A stretch of DNA of 64,000 nt from Lantana camara (lineage: Eukaryota; Streptophyta; Magnoliopsida; Lamiales; Verbenaceae), in contig CM074855.1 in NCBI GenBank assembly GCA_037501455.1, positions 58,349,001-58,413,000 of the forward strand. Direction: 5' to 3'. Position 1 is the stretch's first letter. Every line of letters begins with the position of its first letter. The position numbers and the translations under genes were made by a program. The notes below the pieces were generated by a model. It was not told the DNA's origin and ran no database searches. It saw only the letters and a list, made by a program, of their open reading frames with translations. Below are positions 11,389 through 23,434 of this stretch, piece after piece.

Positions 11389-12351
11389 CCCTTCCGCAGT
11401 CTCCAGGAAATATGTTTCTCAACCTCTCCTCTTACCTTGGACAGGCGACGCCAAATTGGAGAATTGATTGCCCTCACCTCTACCCCACTTGGATATATAT
11501 TTCCACAATATTTAGTTCTCATCATGAACATTACCTAGAGGTTGTCATCCGTATGTAGGCACCAACCACAACTTCTAGCCAAAAGTCCTTCTAGTTTGGA
11601 GTCTCAATGGAAAGAAATGATCGAGAAATGGGAAAATTTATTACTGCATGAAAAGTGTTTGAGGGCGGCCGAAAACACTTCAAGAAAGATTCTAGTAAAA
11701 TAAGTAGCTCAGAAAATTTCTGTTGAGTGTCAAAATATAAATTGCAAGCCAACAATCCTTGTAGGAAAAAAATTTAATTTTCATGTGCGTTTCAAACTTG
11801 TTTTTCCAACAACTGTTATCATAGTCGTGCTTGCAATGTTTATTTCAAAACTATTTTATAAATTTAATTTATAAGAAAATTTAGAATTTGAGAATATCCG
11901 AGTATTCTTGAATTTGTTTAGAAACCTGACTTTCGATTTTGAAAAGTTTCCGGAAAAACTGAGAAAATTTGTTTTTTGGAAAGTCTGTTTAAGTTAATTT
12001 AAAATTGATTTATTAAATCATAATTTTAATTCCCGAATTGGATTATGAAATTTTTTGAAATTTTTAGATGAAAAATGGAACAACGTACGGGGGCAAATTA
12101 ATTGATTTCCCCATCAATTTCGCGTGTAGCGAAATGGACAACTACAACAATCTTGCAACGCATTCACAACGTCGAACCTGTGCGTTGCTTTCGCTTCGCA
12201 GTTGTGAAATCACTGTTGTTGCGTATTGTTGCTATGTCCCAGCCTCGAGGCTGCACTCTGATGCTGCATCGCTGGCCCAACGCAAGCCTATGAGGCAGCT
12301 ACCATATTGTAGACGCGAGTCTGCACACTGCGGCTGCTTCGTAGGCGCATA
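11389..12351. other. Unidentified 963-bp stretch, unit 1 (no gene recognised)
   Basis: It lies between a plus-strand LTR end (11388) and a minus-strand LTR end (12352). It is AT-rich until about 12070, then holds a GC-richer part (12120-12351) full of CGCA/TGCG words. The open frame at 12068-12400 runs into the LTR and has no recognisable domain. I assign no function. Confidence 0.5.
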
Positions 12352-13480
12352 TGTAGCACCCCGGAGCGAAGGGCACCACATCCCCCAAACCATATCCTGA
12401 CACGTGTAACAAAATGGGAACTCCGCACACGCACTAAGCCATAGCGAACGGGTGACAAACAAAAAAAATACACAACCTAGCTAGGAGATCTAAACCCTAA
12501 TACGGAGTGTGCAATAAACATAATTCACTGAAGCGATACATTTCAAATCATAACATACTAGGAATTACCATATCATGTCCATTATATATAACTTATACAA
12601 ATTAAATACAAAACAAGTGAATTATACATATTTCAAAATTAACAAAATGTGTAAAATAAATAAAATACAATGTATGTGACTCGAGCTATCCTTAAACAAC
12701 AACTCAAGGAAAACCGCCTAGCTCGAACCTTCAAAAGCACCTGTAACTTAAACGAAAAGGGGAAAAGAAAAGAAACAAAAACAAGGGTCAATCCTAAAGA
12801 CTGGTGAGGGGACTAACACAAGCACACGTACATAAACGTAAGGAAATGGGGTTTAAGGCCGAAGGCCAAAATTAACCAATTTTATAATTAAAAGTCCACT
12901 ACCGTTTCATGAACCATATTCATAATCAAAATTGAAAAAACTCTACAAGAATGAGTTTGAAACACACCTAACTACTTTCAAATTCATAACCAAAATGAAA
13001 TACAAACAAAAGTTATAATCAATCCACCTTCTCCGGTTGGGGATGAGGATACGCATCCTCAACCCCGTTCTCTCGTCATAATGGTTGAGTCGGGGGATCC
13101 TACCCGCTCCCCGACGGGGGTTAACCGCCGGTTCCCAAGAAACCGCCTTCCTCTCGACCTCCCGAGGTTGGGCGAATCTCTCTCCATAATTAGAGTCATG
13201 TTGATGAGAGAGCTCGGCGACCCCACGGACGACTAGAGATCACATACCACTTCCCCGGGGCCCATTTTATAATTCATAAGTCATAATTTTATATTTTCAA
13301 AACTTCATAATTTTCAATACTTATATTTCAAAGTAAAATCTCTCTATTCAAAACATTCACACACACCAACCCTTTTTAAATCAAACAAACATAAAAAATA
13401 GGTTACGTATATATGCAAAAGCATTTTTCAAGTGATTTCGTAGCAAAAGGGTCAATTCCCACAAAATACGTATCACACAC

Positions 13481-13485
13481 ATATC

Positions 13486-13530
<45 letters not shown>

Positions 13531-13860
13531 ATAAAAATTTTAAACATCCTGAACTATGGCCAATTTGGACTTTGCAACCCCAACTAAAAAAAGTCGACGG
13601 TTGCAACCTTAACTACTTAAATTTCTCAGTTTGCATCCTCAGTGTAAAATCCGGTCACTTTTGTCACCGGAGGCACTGACGTGGATATCTCACACGCGTG
13701 ACACGTCAGTACATTTTTACCTTGAGGATGAAAACTGAGAAAGTTAAGTAGTTAAGGTTGCAACCGTCGACTTTTTTTAGTTGGGGTTGCAAAGTCCAAA
13801 ATTGGTCATAGTTCAGGATGTTTAAAATTTTTATCCCATATATATATATATATATATATA
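13481..13860. repeat. TA microsatellite interrupted by a MITE
   Basis: Alternating TA runs lie on both sides of the MITE, about 13488-13527 and 13838-13860. The equivalent uninterrupted run in unit 2 is at about 17737-17775. Confidence 0.9.
13528..13837. mobile_element. 310-bp foldback MITE inserted in (TA)n
   Basis: It starts GGGATAAAAATTTTAAAC and ends with the inverted copy GTTTAAAATTTTTATCCC. The terminal inverted repeats are about 105 bp each with only a few mismatches, and the middle is also self-complementary (ACTGACGTG versus CACGTCAGT). It has no coding capacity. The homologous position in unit 2 has plain TA repeats, so the insertion is proven by an empty site. Rice Micron elements are a known case of small elements sitting in TA microsatellites; whether this is related is not shown. 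Confidence 0.92.
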
Positions 13861-15636
13861 CATAAGTCACATGCGGGCTCAAAATACAGGTAGGGTTGTA
13901 GGTCGTGTTAACAAAAAGAAGAAAACCTCACATGGTCGACCAAACTTAACGGAACGAACTCAAAACACCTCTAAGAGGTCGTCACCCATGAAATGAACCT
14001 AAAGAAAGAACAAATAACAAAGAATGAACTTAGACTTGAAATGTAACAAATTGACACTCGGCCAATGCATATGTTGCATTGAGTGCATATGAAATGCAAC
14101 ACTTAAGACATAGACGTCCATATTACACGTATTTCATATTAAATGGTCCTATAAATGTAATACAATAAAGGTAACACATAATTGAACATGTTAACATATC
14201 ACTCAAGTTATACAAGACTCATTCATGCACATTGAAAACCACTTAAGTCACTTAGGAGCACATGAGAGCATAAATAAAAAACGAGCATCAAAATCAATCA
14301 TAAATTCATATTATACAAGGTAACAAATAATACAACATGTTATCAATGCATACATATTATAAAAGTATCGAGAAGATATCATACAAGGCAAATAAATGAA
14401 GCATTCTTGCATGCATGCACATACGAAGACATATAGAGCATGTTAGGTCATATATATTATGTATAAAAACACCGAATTCCCGTAATAAATTCATAACAAA
14501 TCATATATCACATAATTTATCAAGTATATAATGCATAAGAAGTGAAAAAGGGGAAATAAGTTAACGAAAAATGCAAACGAAGCGAAAACAACATATAACA
14601 CAAACACAACTCGAAACTAGGGTAAAACAGGGTCGTCGCCGCCACCAAAAATAACCTGAAAATGGTCATGGCCGTGAACAAGTTAAAGACAATGGGAAAA
14701 ATGGGTCGCATCCATGACTAAAACTGAACTGGTCCCGATCGCGGCCACCACCACTGGCGACAGCAGAGCAAAACGGGATTTTCAGGCCAAAAACTCCACA
14801 AAACATCATCCAAATCAAGCCATCTCCAAGATAACATGTTAAGGCAAGCATAAGATACATAATTCATGCAAGAAAAGATCAAGAACATGATCAAACAAGC
14901 CACATATCAAGAGATGAATGAAGGATGAAAATTTTCCTTTCATCTTCATGCATAACCTTCAAATTCATCAAACAAAACGATAAAATTCCTAAAACATCAA
15001 GCAATATAAGTTCATATAAGTGAAAATGGATGTCTAAGTTCATATATGATGCATCAAATCCAAAGGAAATGTAAGGAAGAATACAAATTCATCAAGAAGG
15101 TCCAAACCCTCACTATTCACCAAATATTCCATATCTCACTCATTACTTCATGGATTTCAGAAAATAAGAGTCAAATTAAAGAGGAAAGGATGGAAAAAAC
15201 ATTCATGGACTTACCTTTCAAATTTGAGGCAAAAAGGATGAGTATCGAGCTCAAAACTTGGAAAATGAATAGTGTTCTCTTCTCTACTCTTGGGATTTCG
15301 GTTTGCAGTTGAAAACAACCCTTTATCCTTCTCTTGTGATATTTGGAATGAAGTGAATGGATGATAGGGAGATAGAGACTTAATCAAGAATATGTGGGGC
15401 CAAGAATCACTCAATTCGGTCAAGAAATGCTTAAGTTATGGCTAAAATGTACAAAGGGGTCCAAGTTGCATGAAAGGCTTGGTTCGGTAAACTTTCGGGG
15501 GTTTAAACAAGCATAGAAAATAAAAAATTTAGATTCTTTGGTTTCCTTTCGGGGGCTCATGTATGGATTTCTATTTCATATGCGGGTTCGGGTCTAGGTG
15601 TGGGGGATGTGGTGGCTCGCCGCTTCGGGCGCTACA

Positions 15637-16599
15637 CCCTTCCCCAGTCTCCAGGAAATATGTTTCTCAACCTCTCCTCTTACCTTCGACAGGCGATGCC
15701 AAATTGGAGAATCGATTGCCCTCATCTCCACCCTACTTGGAAATATATTTCCACAATATTTAGTTCTCATCATGAACATTACCTAGAGGTTGTCATCCGT
15801 ATGTAGGCACCAACCACAACTTCTAGCCAAAAGTCCTTCTAGTTTGGAGTCTCAATGCAAAGAATTGATCGAGAAATGGGAAAATTCATTACTGCATGAA
15901 AAGTGTTTGAGGGCGGCCGAAAACACTTCAAGAAAGCTTCTAGTAAAATAAGTAGCTCATAAAATTTCTTTTGAGTGTCAAAATATAAATTGCAAGCTAA
16001 CAATCCTTGTAGGAAAAAAATTTAATTTTCAGGTGCGTTTCAAACTTGTTTTTCCATCAACTGTTATCAAAGTCGTGCTTGCAATGTTTATTTCAAAACT
16101 ATTTTATAAATTTAATTTATGAGAAAATTTAGAATTTGAGAATAGCCGAGTATTCTTGAATTTGTTTAGAAGCCTGACTTTCGATTTTGAAAAGTTTCCG
16201 GAAAAACTGAGAAAATTTGTCTTTTGGAAAGTCTGTTTAAGTTATTTTAAAATTGATTTATTAAATCATAATTTTAATTCCCGAATTGGATTATGAAATT
16301 TTTTGAAAATTTTAGATGAAAAATGGAACAACGTACGGGGGCAAATTAATTGATTTCCCCATCAATTTCGCTTGTAGCGAAATGGACAACTACAACAATC
16401 TTGCACCGCATTCACAACGTCGAACCTGCGCGTTGCTTTCGCTTCGCAGTTGTGAAATCACTGTTGTTGCGTATTGTTGCTATGTCCCAGCCTCTAGGCT
16501 GCACTCTGATGCGGCATCGCTGGCCCAACGCAAGCCTATGAGGCAGCTACCATATTGTAGACGCGAGTCTGCACACTGCGGCTGCTTCGTAGGCGCATA
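15637..16599. other. Unidentified 963-bp stretch, unit 2
   Basis: Second copy of 11389-12351 with a few base changes. Its last five bases, GCATA, are a candidate target duplication of the LTR that follows. Confidence 0.5.
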
Positions 16600-17733
16600 T
16601 GTAGCACCCCGGAGCGAAGGGCGCCACATCCCCCAAACCATATCCTGACGAGTGTAACGAAATGGGAACTCCGCACACGCACTAAGCCATAGCGAACGGG
16701 TGACAAACAAAAAAAATACACAACCTAGCTAGGAGATCTAAACCCTAATACGGAGTGTGCAATAAACATAATTCACTGAAGCGATACATTTCAAATCATA
16801 ACATACTAGGAATTACCATATCATGTCCATTATATATAACTTATACAAATTAAATACAAAACAAGTGAATTATACATATTTCAAAATTAACAAAATGTGT
16901 AAAATAAATGAAATACAATGTATGTGACTCGAGCTATCCTTAAACAACAACTCAAGGACAACCGCCTAGCTCGAACCTTCAAAAGCACCTGTAACTTAAA
17001 CGAAAAGGGGAAAAGAAAAGAAACAAAAACAAGGGTCAATCCTAAAGACTGGTGAGGGGACTAACACAAGCACACGTACATAAACGTAAGGAAATGGGGT
17101 TTAAGGCCGAAGGCCAAAATGAACCAATTTTATAATTAAAAGTCCACTACCGTTTCATGAACCATATTCATAATCAAAATTGAAAAAACTCTGCAAGAAC
17201 GAGTTTGAAACACACCTAACTACTTTCAAATTCATAACCAAAATGAAATACAAACAAAAGTCATAATCAATCCACCTTCTCCGGTTGGGGATGAGGATAC
17301 GCATCCTCAACCCCGTTTTCTCGACATAATGGTTGAGTCTGGGGATCCTACCCGCTCCCCGACGGGGGTTAACCGTCGGTTCCCAAGAAACCGCCTTCCC
17401 CTCGACCTCCCGAGGTTGGGCGAATCTCTCTCCATAATTAGAGTCATGTTGATGAGAGAGCTCGGCGACCCCACGGACGACTAGAGATCACATACCACTT
17501 CCCCGGGGCCCATTTTATAATTCATAAGTCATAATTTTATATTTTCAAAACTTCATAATTTTCAATACTTATATTTCAAAGTAAAATCTCTCTATTCAAA
17601 ACATTCACACACACCAACCCTTTTTAAATCAAACAAACATAAAAAATAGGTTACGTATATATGCAAAAGCACTTTTCAAGTGATTTCGTAGCAAAAGGGT
17701 CAATTCCCACAAAATACGTATCACACACATATG

Positions 17734-17773
<40 letters not shown>

Positions 17774-19904
17774 CATGTCACATGCGGGCTCAAAATACCG
17801 GTAGGGTTGTAGGTCGTGTTAACAAAAAGAAGAAAACCTCACCTTGTCGACCAAACTTAACGGAACGAACTCAAAACATCTCTAAGAGGTCGTCACCCAC
17901 GGAATGAACCTAAAGACATAACAAATAACAAAGAATGAACTTAGACTTGAAATGTACCAAATTGACACTCGGCCAATGCATATGTTGCATTGAGTGTATA
18001 TGAAATGCAACACTTAAGACACAGACATCCATATTACACGTATTTCATATTAAATGGTCATATAAATGTAATACAATAAAGGTAACACATAATTGAACAC
18101 GTTAACATATCACTCAAGTTATACAAGACTCATTCATGCACATTGAAAACCACTTAAGTCACTTAGGAGCACATGAGAGCATAAATAAAAAACGAGCATC
18201 AAAATCAATCATAAATTCATATTTTACAAGGTAACAAATAATATAACATGTTATCAATGCATACACATTATAAAAGTATCAAGAAGATATCATACAAGGC
18301 AAATAAATGAAGCATTGTTGCATGTATGCACATACGAAGACATATAGAGAGTGTTAGGTCATATATATTACGTATAAAAACACCGAATTCCCGTAATAAA
18401 TTCATAACAAATCATATATCACATAATTTATCAAGTATAAAATACATAAGAAGTGAAAAAGGGGAAATAAGTTAACGAAAAATGCAAACGAAGCGAAAAC
18501 AACATAAAACACAAACACAACTCGAAACTAGGGTAAAACAGGGTCGTCGCCGCGATAGAAAATGACCTGAAAATGGTCATGGCCGTGAACAAGTTAAAGA
18601 CAATGGGAAAAATGGGTCGCATCCATAACTAAAACTGAACTGGTCCCGATCGCGGCCACCACCACTGGCGACAGCAGAGCAAAACGGGATTTTCAGGCCA
18701 AAAACTCCACAAAACATCATCCAAATCAAGCCATCTTCAAGATAACATGTTAAGGCAAGCATAAGATACATAATTCATGCAAGAAAAGATCAAGAACATG
18801 ATCAAACAAGCCACATATCAAGAGATGAATGAAGGATGAAAATTTTCCTTTCATCTTCATGCATAACCTTCAAATTCATCAAACAAAACGATAAAATTCC
18901 TAAAACATCAAGCAATATAAGTTCATATAAGTGAAAATGGATGTCTAAGTTCATATATGATGCATCAAATCCAAAGGAAATGTAAGGAATCATACAAATT
19001 CATCAAGAAGGCCCAAACCCTCACTATTCACCAAATATTCCATATCTCACTCATTACTTCATGGATTTCAGAAAATAAGTGTCAAATTAAAGAGGAAAGG
19101 ATGGAAAAAACACTCATGGACTTACCTTTCAAATTTGAGGCAAAACGGATGAGTATCGAGCTCAAAACTTGGAAAATGAATAGTGTTCTCTTCTCTACCC
19201 TTGGGATTTCGGGTTGCAGTTGAAAACAACCCTTTATCCTTCTCTTGTGATATTTGGAATGAAGTTAATGGATGATAGGGAAATAGGGACTTAATCAAGA
19301 ATATGTGGAGCCAAGAATCACTCAATTCGGTCAAGAAATGCTTAAGTTATGGCTAAAATGTACAAAGGGGTCCAAGTTGCATGAAAGGCTCGGTTCGGTA
19401 AACTTTCGGGGGTCTAAACAAACATAGAAAATTAAAAATTTAGATTCTTTGGTTTCCTTTCTTCATTACGAGTACCATGCTTCTTCCGGAATTCAAATCC
19501 GAATTCCCGAGCTCAAGTTATGGAGCTTGGAACCCAGGGTGCCTAAAACTAGTTAGGCCCTCGAGTCCCTCACAAATCCCGTTTTACAAAACGAGCCAAG
19601 AACCAAGATAAACGAACTCTAAACACGTAACGAGCATGCAAGCAAATTCATAACTCACATATTTCACGCATACCAAGATTTCACAAAAATCTGGATTAAA
19701 TCCGGACACGTAGGAAGCAAATTCCAAGGCACGTAGTCATAAACGTTAAAACTCAAGTTATAAGTTAAACACATAATTGCAATTAATTTCAGATAATCAC
19801 ATATTCAATAGAATAACACATATTTGCATAACTAAATAATTTAAAAGCACAATTAACACTCTCGTTACAACGAACATGTACAGCCGGACAAACGGGATGT
19901 TACA
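16600..19904 (-). repeat. Solo Tekay-type LTR, 3305 bp, near-matching target duplication
   Basis: It starts TGTAGCACCCC and ends GGGATGTTACA, i.e. TGTAACATCCC...GGGGTGCTACA on the minus strand. Flanks are GCATA (16595-16599) and GCGTA (19905-19909), four of five identical, as expected for an old insertion. No internal region follows on either side, so this is a solo LTR. Minus-strand landmarks are a leader ending AAAG/GTAAGT (near 19125), a GC-rich variable block at 18540-18670, and a polypyrimidine tract with TTACAG/GTGC at 16989. Confidence 0.8.
16989..19125 (-). other. Candidate intron inside the LTR (GT-AG)
   Basis: On the minus strand, TTTGAAAG/GTAAGTCC gives a strong plant-type donor at 19125. 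TTTTCCCCTTTTCG followed by TTACAG/GTGC gives an acceptor at 16989-16990. The span is 2137 nt and contains the variable block. The same pair of sites recurs in other LTRs of the window. Splicing is inferred from sequence only. Confidence 0.4.
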
Positions 19905-20203
19905 GCGTACCTGGAGCCTGTACGTACTGGTGCGTACGCAGTACCTACACATGCGGGTGCGAGCGCCTTTCAGCCTCATTTTTTGCGATTCGATCCTAAA
20001 TTTTACTTTAAAATTTATTTTAATTTAAAAGTATTTTATTTTTGAAATTGAATTACAGTCCAGGATCATTGGGAATTAAAGTTGAATTTAAATTTTGCGA
20101 AAACTAATATTATTATTTTTAAAATAATAATTAGATAAAACTGTTAATTATGAATTAATTGAATCTTAATCCGGATTTGAACTTAGATTTTCGAAATGGA
20201 TTC
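19905..20203. other. Unassigned 299-bp stretch between solo LTR and Tat element
   Basis: It begins with a GC-rich patch of GTAC/TGCG words (19905-19970), then becomes AT-rich. No gene or terminus is recognised. It may continue the unidentified stretch that ends at 16599, since the solo LTR separates them. Confidence 0.4.
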
Positions 20204-20983
20204 TGACATGGCATGATAATACAAGAACACGTGGCACGCCCATGTAGGCGCCACATGGACCCCACGCCAGCCTAGACGAACCAGAAACGGCCTTTTGGAC
20301 AGATCATCAGATCATTATCAGGTCGTCAGATCACCAGATCTACATGAGGACATCAGTTCGATTTACATATCACCTGATCACCTGATCATCAGATCGATCT
20401 GTTCTCTTCTATGAGGAAACCCACAATCAAGGATCCCGGTAGGCAACGTTGATCTGTAGGTCGATTGCGTACGTCACCTGACACCCGAATACTGTAAAGC
20501 ACTCCTGTCGGGACACGTGTGACCTTCCCATTCCTTAGGCCAGATGTACTTCGGAGCAATCAATGCCCATCAGTCCTAGTCTTTACCCAAAGGGGAATAA
20601 GGTACAATAGATCTCACTTTAGCCAGCCCCACCGTCCGACAGTCAGATCGATGGCTGGCAGCGCCATGAATGCACACTTGCAGTACACACATCACTCTGT
20701 TATTTGGCCAAGGCTATAAATACTCGGCCCCTGAACAGTAGTTGGTAAGCCTTTACTATACATTAAATTGAATTTATTCTCTCTCTAAAGAGCTCCATTA
20801 CTGACTTGAGCGTCGGAGTGCCAAGCTTGGGCAAAACCCCAAGTTTCCCAAGCTGGTACCTAGCTCACGTGTGTTAGTGCTTTCAGGTTGATAAAGAGCC
20901 CCCTTAAACAAATTCTTGACTGATTGACCCATATCTGACAACCAGATCGACCACGTCAGATCGACCAGATTTGAGCCAGATCA
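20204..20983 (+). repeat. 5' LTR of Tat element (boundaries approximate)
   Basis: It has a dense CAGATC/ATCAGATC word array at 20297-20405, a TATA box at 20714, and ends before the box GTTTGCCGCGGTCTGTGGGA. With no second LTR in the window the ends cannot be fixed by comparison. Confidence 0.45.
20714..20722 (+). promoter_or_regulatory. TATA box of Tat LTR
   Basis: CTATAAATA follows GGCCAAGG and lies about 350 bp upstream of the gag ATG, in good plant core-promoter context. Confidence 0.65.
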
Positions 20984-21003
20984 GTTTGCCGCGGTCTGTG
21001 GGA
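20984..21003 (+). other. Degenerate primer-binding site region of Tat element
   Basis: TTTGCCGCGGTCTGTGGGA resembles the TGGCGCCGTCTGTGGGA box that follows the 5' LTR in many Tat elements (recalled family knowledge). Several bases differ, so priming would be poor. Confidence 0.4.
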
Positions 21004-21062
21004 AATCCCTCTTCTCATATCGACCTAGATTAAAGCCCTTTCACACCTTCCTTTTTAAAGCA

Positions 21063-23072
21063 ATGGTTAACACAAGAAACACCCTTTGGGATGAAGACAT
21101 GGAAGAGGTTGCCAAAGGCAGGCACGACCACAACGTGCCGCTAGGTAACATCTCCACTGCCCCTCCTGCCAGGCCCAGCACAAACATTTCGTTGCCTCCC
21201 CCTGAGGTCACTCCCAGGATCACCGTCACCCAGGCGGACCTAGACGTATTTCTCGACCAATGGCGGGTCGAGATCGAGCACGCTCAAGTGGAGGGCCGCG
21301 AATCGAGGCACCCCGAGCTACCGAGGGCCAGCCCGACCACCACCATCCCGAGTCCCATGCTGGGCAACGCACTGGGCCCCCCGTTCCAAGTATATGGGAA
21401 CCCGGTTCCCTATGTCTTCCAGCCGCTCGACGGGCGTCCCGCCCACATCATTTGGGGCCTTAGTCCCCAGATAGGAGTGGGCCAGGTCCAGGGGTTCGCT
21501 CCACCGCCACCTCCCCCCGCGATGAGCAAAGAGGTCCCGCGTGAGGGCCATGGGGAATCTAGTGACCCCAGCCGCAACAATCGCGAAAAGCGCACGGTTG
21601 ACGCAGATCACGAGGAGTTCGACGACCTCCGTGCACGGATCCCCGCACGATCTACGAGGAAAGAGGTGGCCCGAATAGCCGTGGCTCGCATTGAAAACGA
21701 GCCTGATCGTCAAGCGAACCTTCCACGGAAACGGGTCCAGGACCGCCTGGGCGACCGACGTTCTCAGGTCACCCAGAGGCAGGTCGATCTCTGTGATGGG
21801 CTAAACCGACGCCCCCTCCGTTACCGCAGCCACCAAGAGGAAGCCTCTCCCTTCTGCGAGGACATTCTCCGCACGACCTGCGATGGAGATCGAATCCCGA
21901 CAGGTCTGCCCATGTACAACGGGACCACCGATCCCGAAAAACATGTGACAGCCTTCGAGAACCGCATGTTGCTGCACTCTCATCCCCAATAAATCTGGGC
22001 TAAACTCTTCGTCACTACACTGATGGGCCCCGCTCAAGATTGGTTCATCCGCTTGCCGCCGCGGTGTAGAACGACCTACGATCTGTTCGTAGATCGGTTC
22101 TTGGCGCACTTCTCCTTAATAACCGGGGAGAAGCTCCCCCCCTCTTATCTCAACAGCATTTACCAGAGGGAGGGTCAATCCATGCGAGATTTTATGACTC
22201 GCTTTTCGAGGGAAGTGGTTTAGGTCGAGAACCCGATGATGGACAACCTGCTCTCGGTAGTCCATCGAGCTCTCCGTAACCGCCTGTGGGCGGATGAGAT
22301 CGTCAGGGCCGGACCTCGCAGCCTGACGAAGATACAGGATATCGCCCACAGTTTCATAGAGGAGATAGCACTAGCGCACGGAGCCCCGCCTCGATCCGAA
22401 CGGCAGGCCCTTGGGTCGTGCTTGCCCCTCAACCGGAAGGGGAATGAGCAGAAGAAAATCAAGGGAAAAGTCGACCTACCGAGCCAGGTCGACCAACGAA
22501 ACTATATCCCCTTGACCAAGCCCATCGACCAGATCTACGTGGTCATGGATTAGAGCCTTCTGAAGAAACTAAAACCCATCCGGGAGGGCCCGAAGGCTGA
22601 AAAATCAGGAAAATTCTACGGTTATCATCAACAGTGGGGCCACACTACCGCCGAGTGCAATGCTCTTCGAGATGAGATCGAAAGACTCATTCAAGGAGGG
22701 CACTTGAAGGATTTTGTTCGAAAGATCGACCACTACTCTGAAAGGGCGGGACGACCTAACGACCGCGACCGTTCCAGGTCGAGGTCTCCCCCGAAAAGAT
22801 CTGGGAAACAGCCACTGGAAAGGGCTGAAGACAATCCCCCCACCAACGGCAAGATCTATATGATAGCCGGAGGGCACGAGGGCGGCGACTCCAACGCAGC
22901 TCGGAAGAGGAACATCAGGCGAGCAGCTCGAAAGTTCAACGGTCCACATGAGGAGGTCTTCCAGATCAATCAGGGTAGAGAGTGGGAGAGGCAGGAGGTT
23001 AGTTTTAGTGAGAGTGATGGCCGCCCAGGCCCCATCGGGAAGGTGAGGCGCCTAGTTGTCCGATGGTGGTGA
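21063..23072 (+). pseudogene. gag: Tat gag, broken by stops
   Basis: The start MVNTRNTLWDEDME opens 309 codons with a proline-rich N-terminal part and then the Tat capsid core (IPTGLPMYNGTTDPEKHV). A stop at 21990 interrupts it; the same frame goes on with LMGPAQDWFIRLPP and YLNSIYQREGQSMRDF, typical of Tat capsid, to another TAG at 22222 and again at 22553. The next part (22554-23072) has YGYHQQWGHTTAECNALRDEI, a CCHC-like segment with Cys positions replaced, and an Arg/Ser-rich stretch. Expected role: RNA-packaging shell protein. At least three nonsense codons make it a pseudogene. Confidence 0.85.
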
Positions 23073-23434
23073 CCTTAGGAGTGGCTAATTATGATGTTAC
23101 CAAATGCCTAATTGATAATGGAAGCAGCTCGGACATTATTCCTTACTCGGCCCTTGTAAAAATGAAATTGCATAATCTAAAACTCGATCCAATCCGAACA
23201 CCGCTCTCTGGGTTCGGTGGGTCGAAAGTTATTCCCCTAGGGCGCATCCGACTCCTCACCTCTATGGGAACGTCCCCCAAGAGGGTAACCCAAGAGGTCG
23301 AGTACGTCATTATTAACATGCCCTTAGCGTATAACATGATCTTCGGTCGACCCGGCCTCATACAGTTCAAAGCAATCATCTCGACGTACCATCAAAAGCT
23401 GAAAATGCCACCCCGAACGGGGTCGAAGAGGTGA
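23063..23434 (+). pseudogene. Tat aspartic protease
   Basis: The motif LIDNGSSSDII carries D-N-G-S, the usual active-site form in the Tat lineage, followed by the flap-like region and NMIFGRP, the usual end block. It joins gag by a frameshift near 23063, where gag ends LVVRWW and protease starts VVTLGVANYDV, and joins RT by another frameshift near 23400-23434. Protease would mature the polyprotein. The catalytic Asp is kept, but the reading frame is not. Confidence 0.8.

Larger units (their letters stand above)
12352..15550 (-). repeat. Minus-strand Tekay-type LTR, unit 1, cut by the duplication junction
   Basis: It begins TGTAGCACCCCGG, the 3' end of the LTR on the minus strand, and is collinear with 16600-19461. 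The last 443 bp or so, present in unit 2, are missing because the duplication breakpoint lies inside the LTR. It carries the MITE at 13528-13837. Confidence 0.85.
11305..19461. repeat. 4.25-kb direct tandem duplication
   Basis: Unit 1 is 11305-15550 and unit 2 is 15553-19461. Unit 2 begins GGGCTCATGTATGG exactly as at 11305, at a constant offset of 4248 bp, and both units end GGTTTCCTTTC. Two extra G at 15551-15552 form the junction. Unit 2 is 337 bp shorter, mainly because unit 1 has gained a MITE (13528-13837) and has longer TA runs. Each unit holds the tail of a plus-strand LTR, a 963-bp unidentified stretch and most of a minus-strand LTR. Only scattered base differences are seen otherwise. 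Confidence 0.93.

Noticed and set aside
12068..12400. Open frame of 110 codons, repeated at 16316-16648
   Set aside because: Its persistence is explained by the recent tandem duplication. It crosses into an LTR terminus at 12352, has no domain, and its base changes are not biased to silent sites as far as I can see.
13403..13679. Frames rich in Ile-Tyr on both strands
   Set aside because: Translation of TA microsatellite and MITE sequence.
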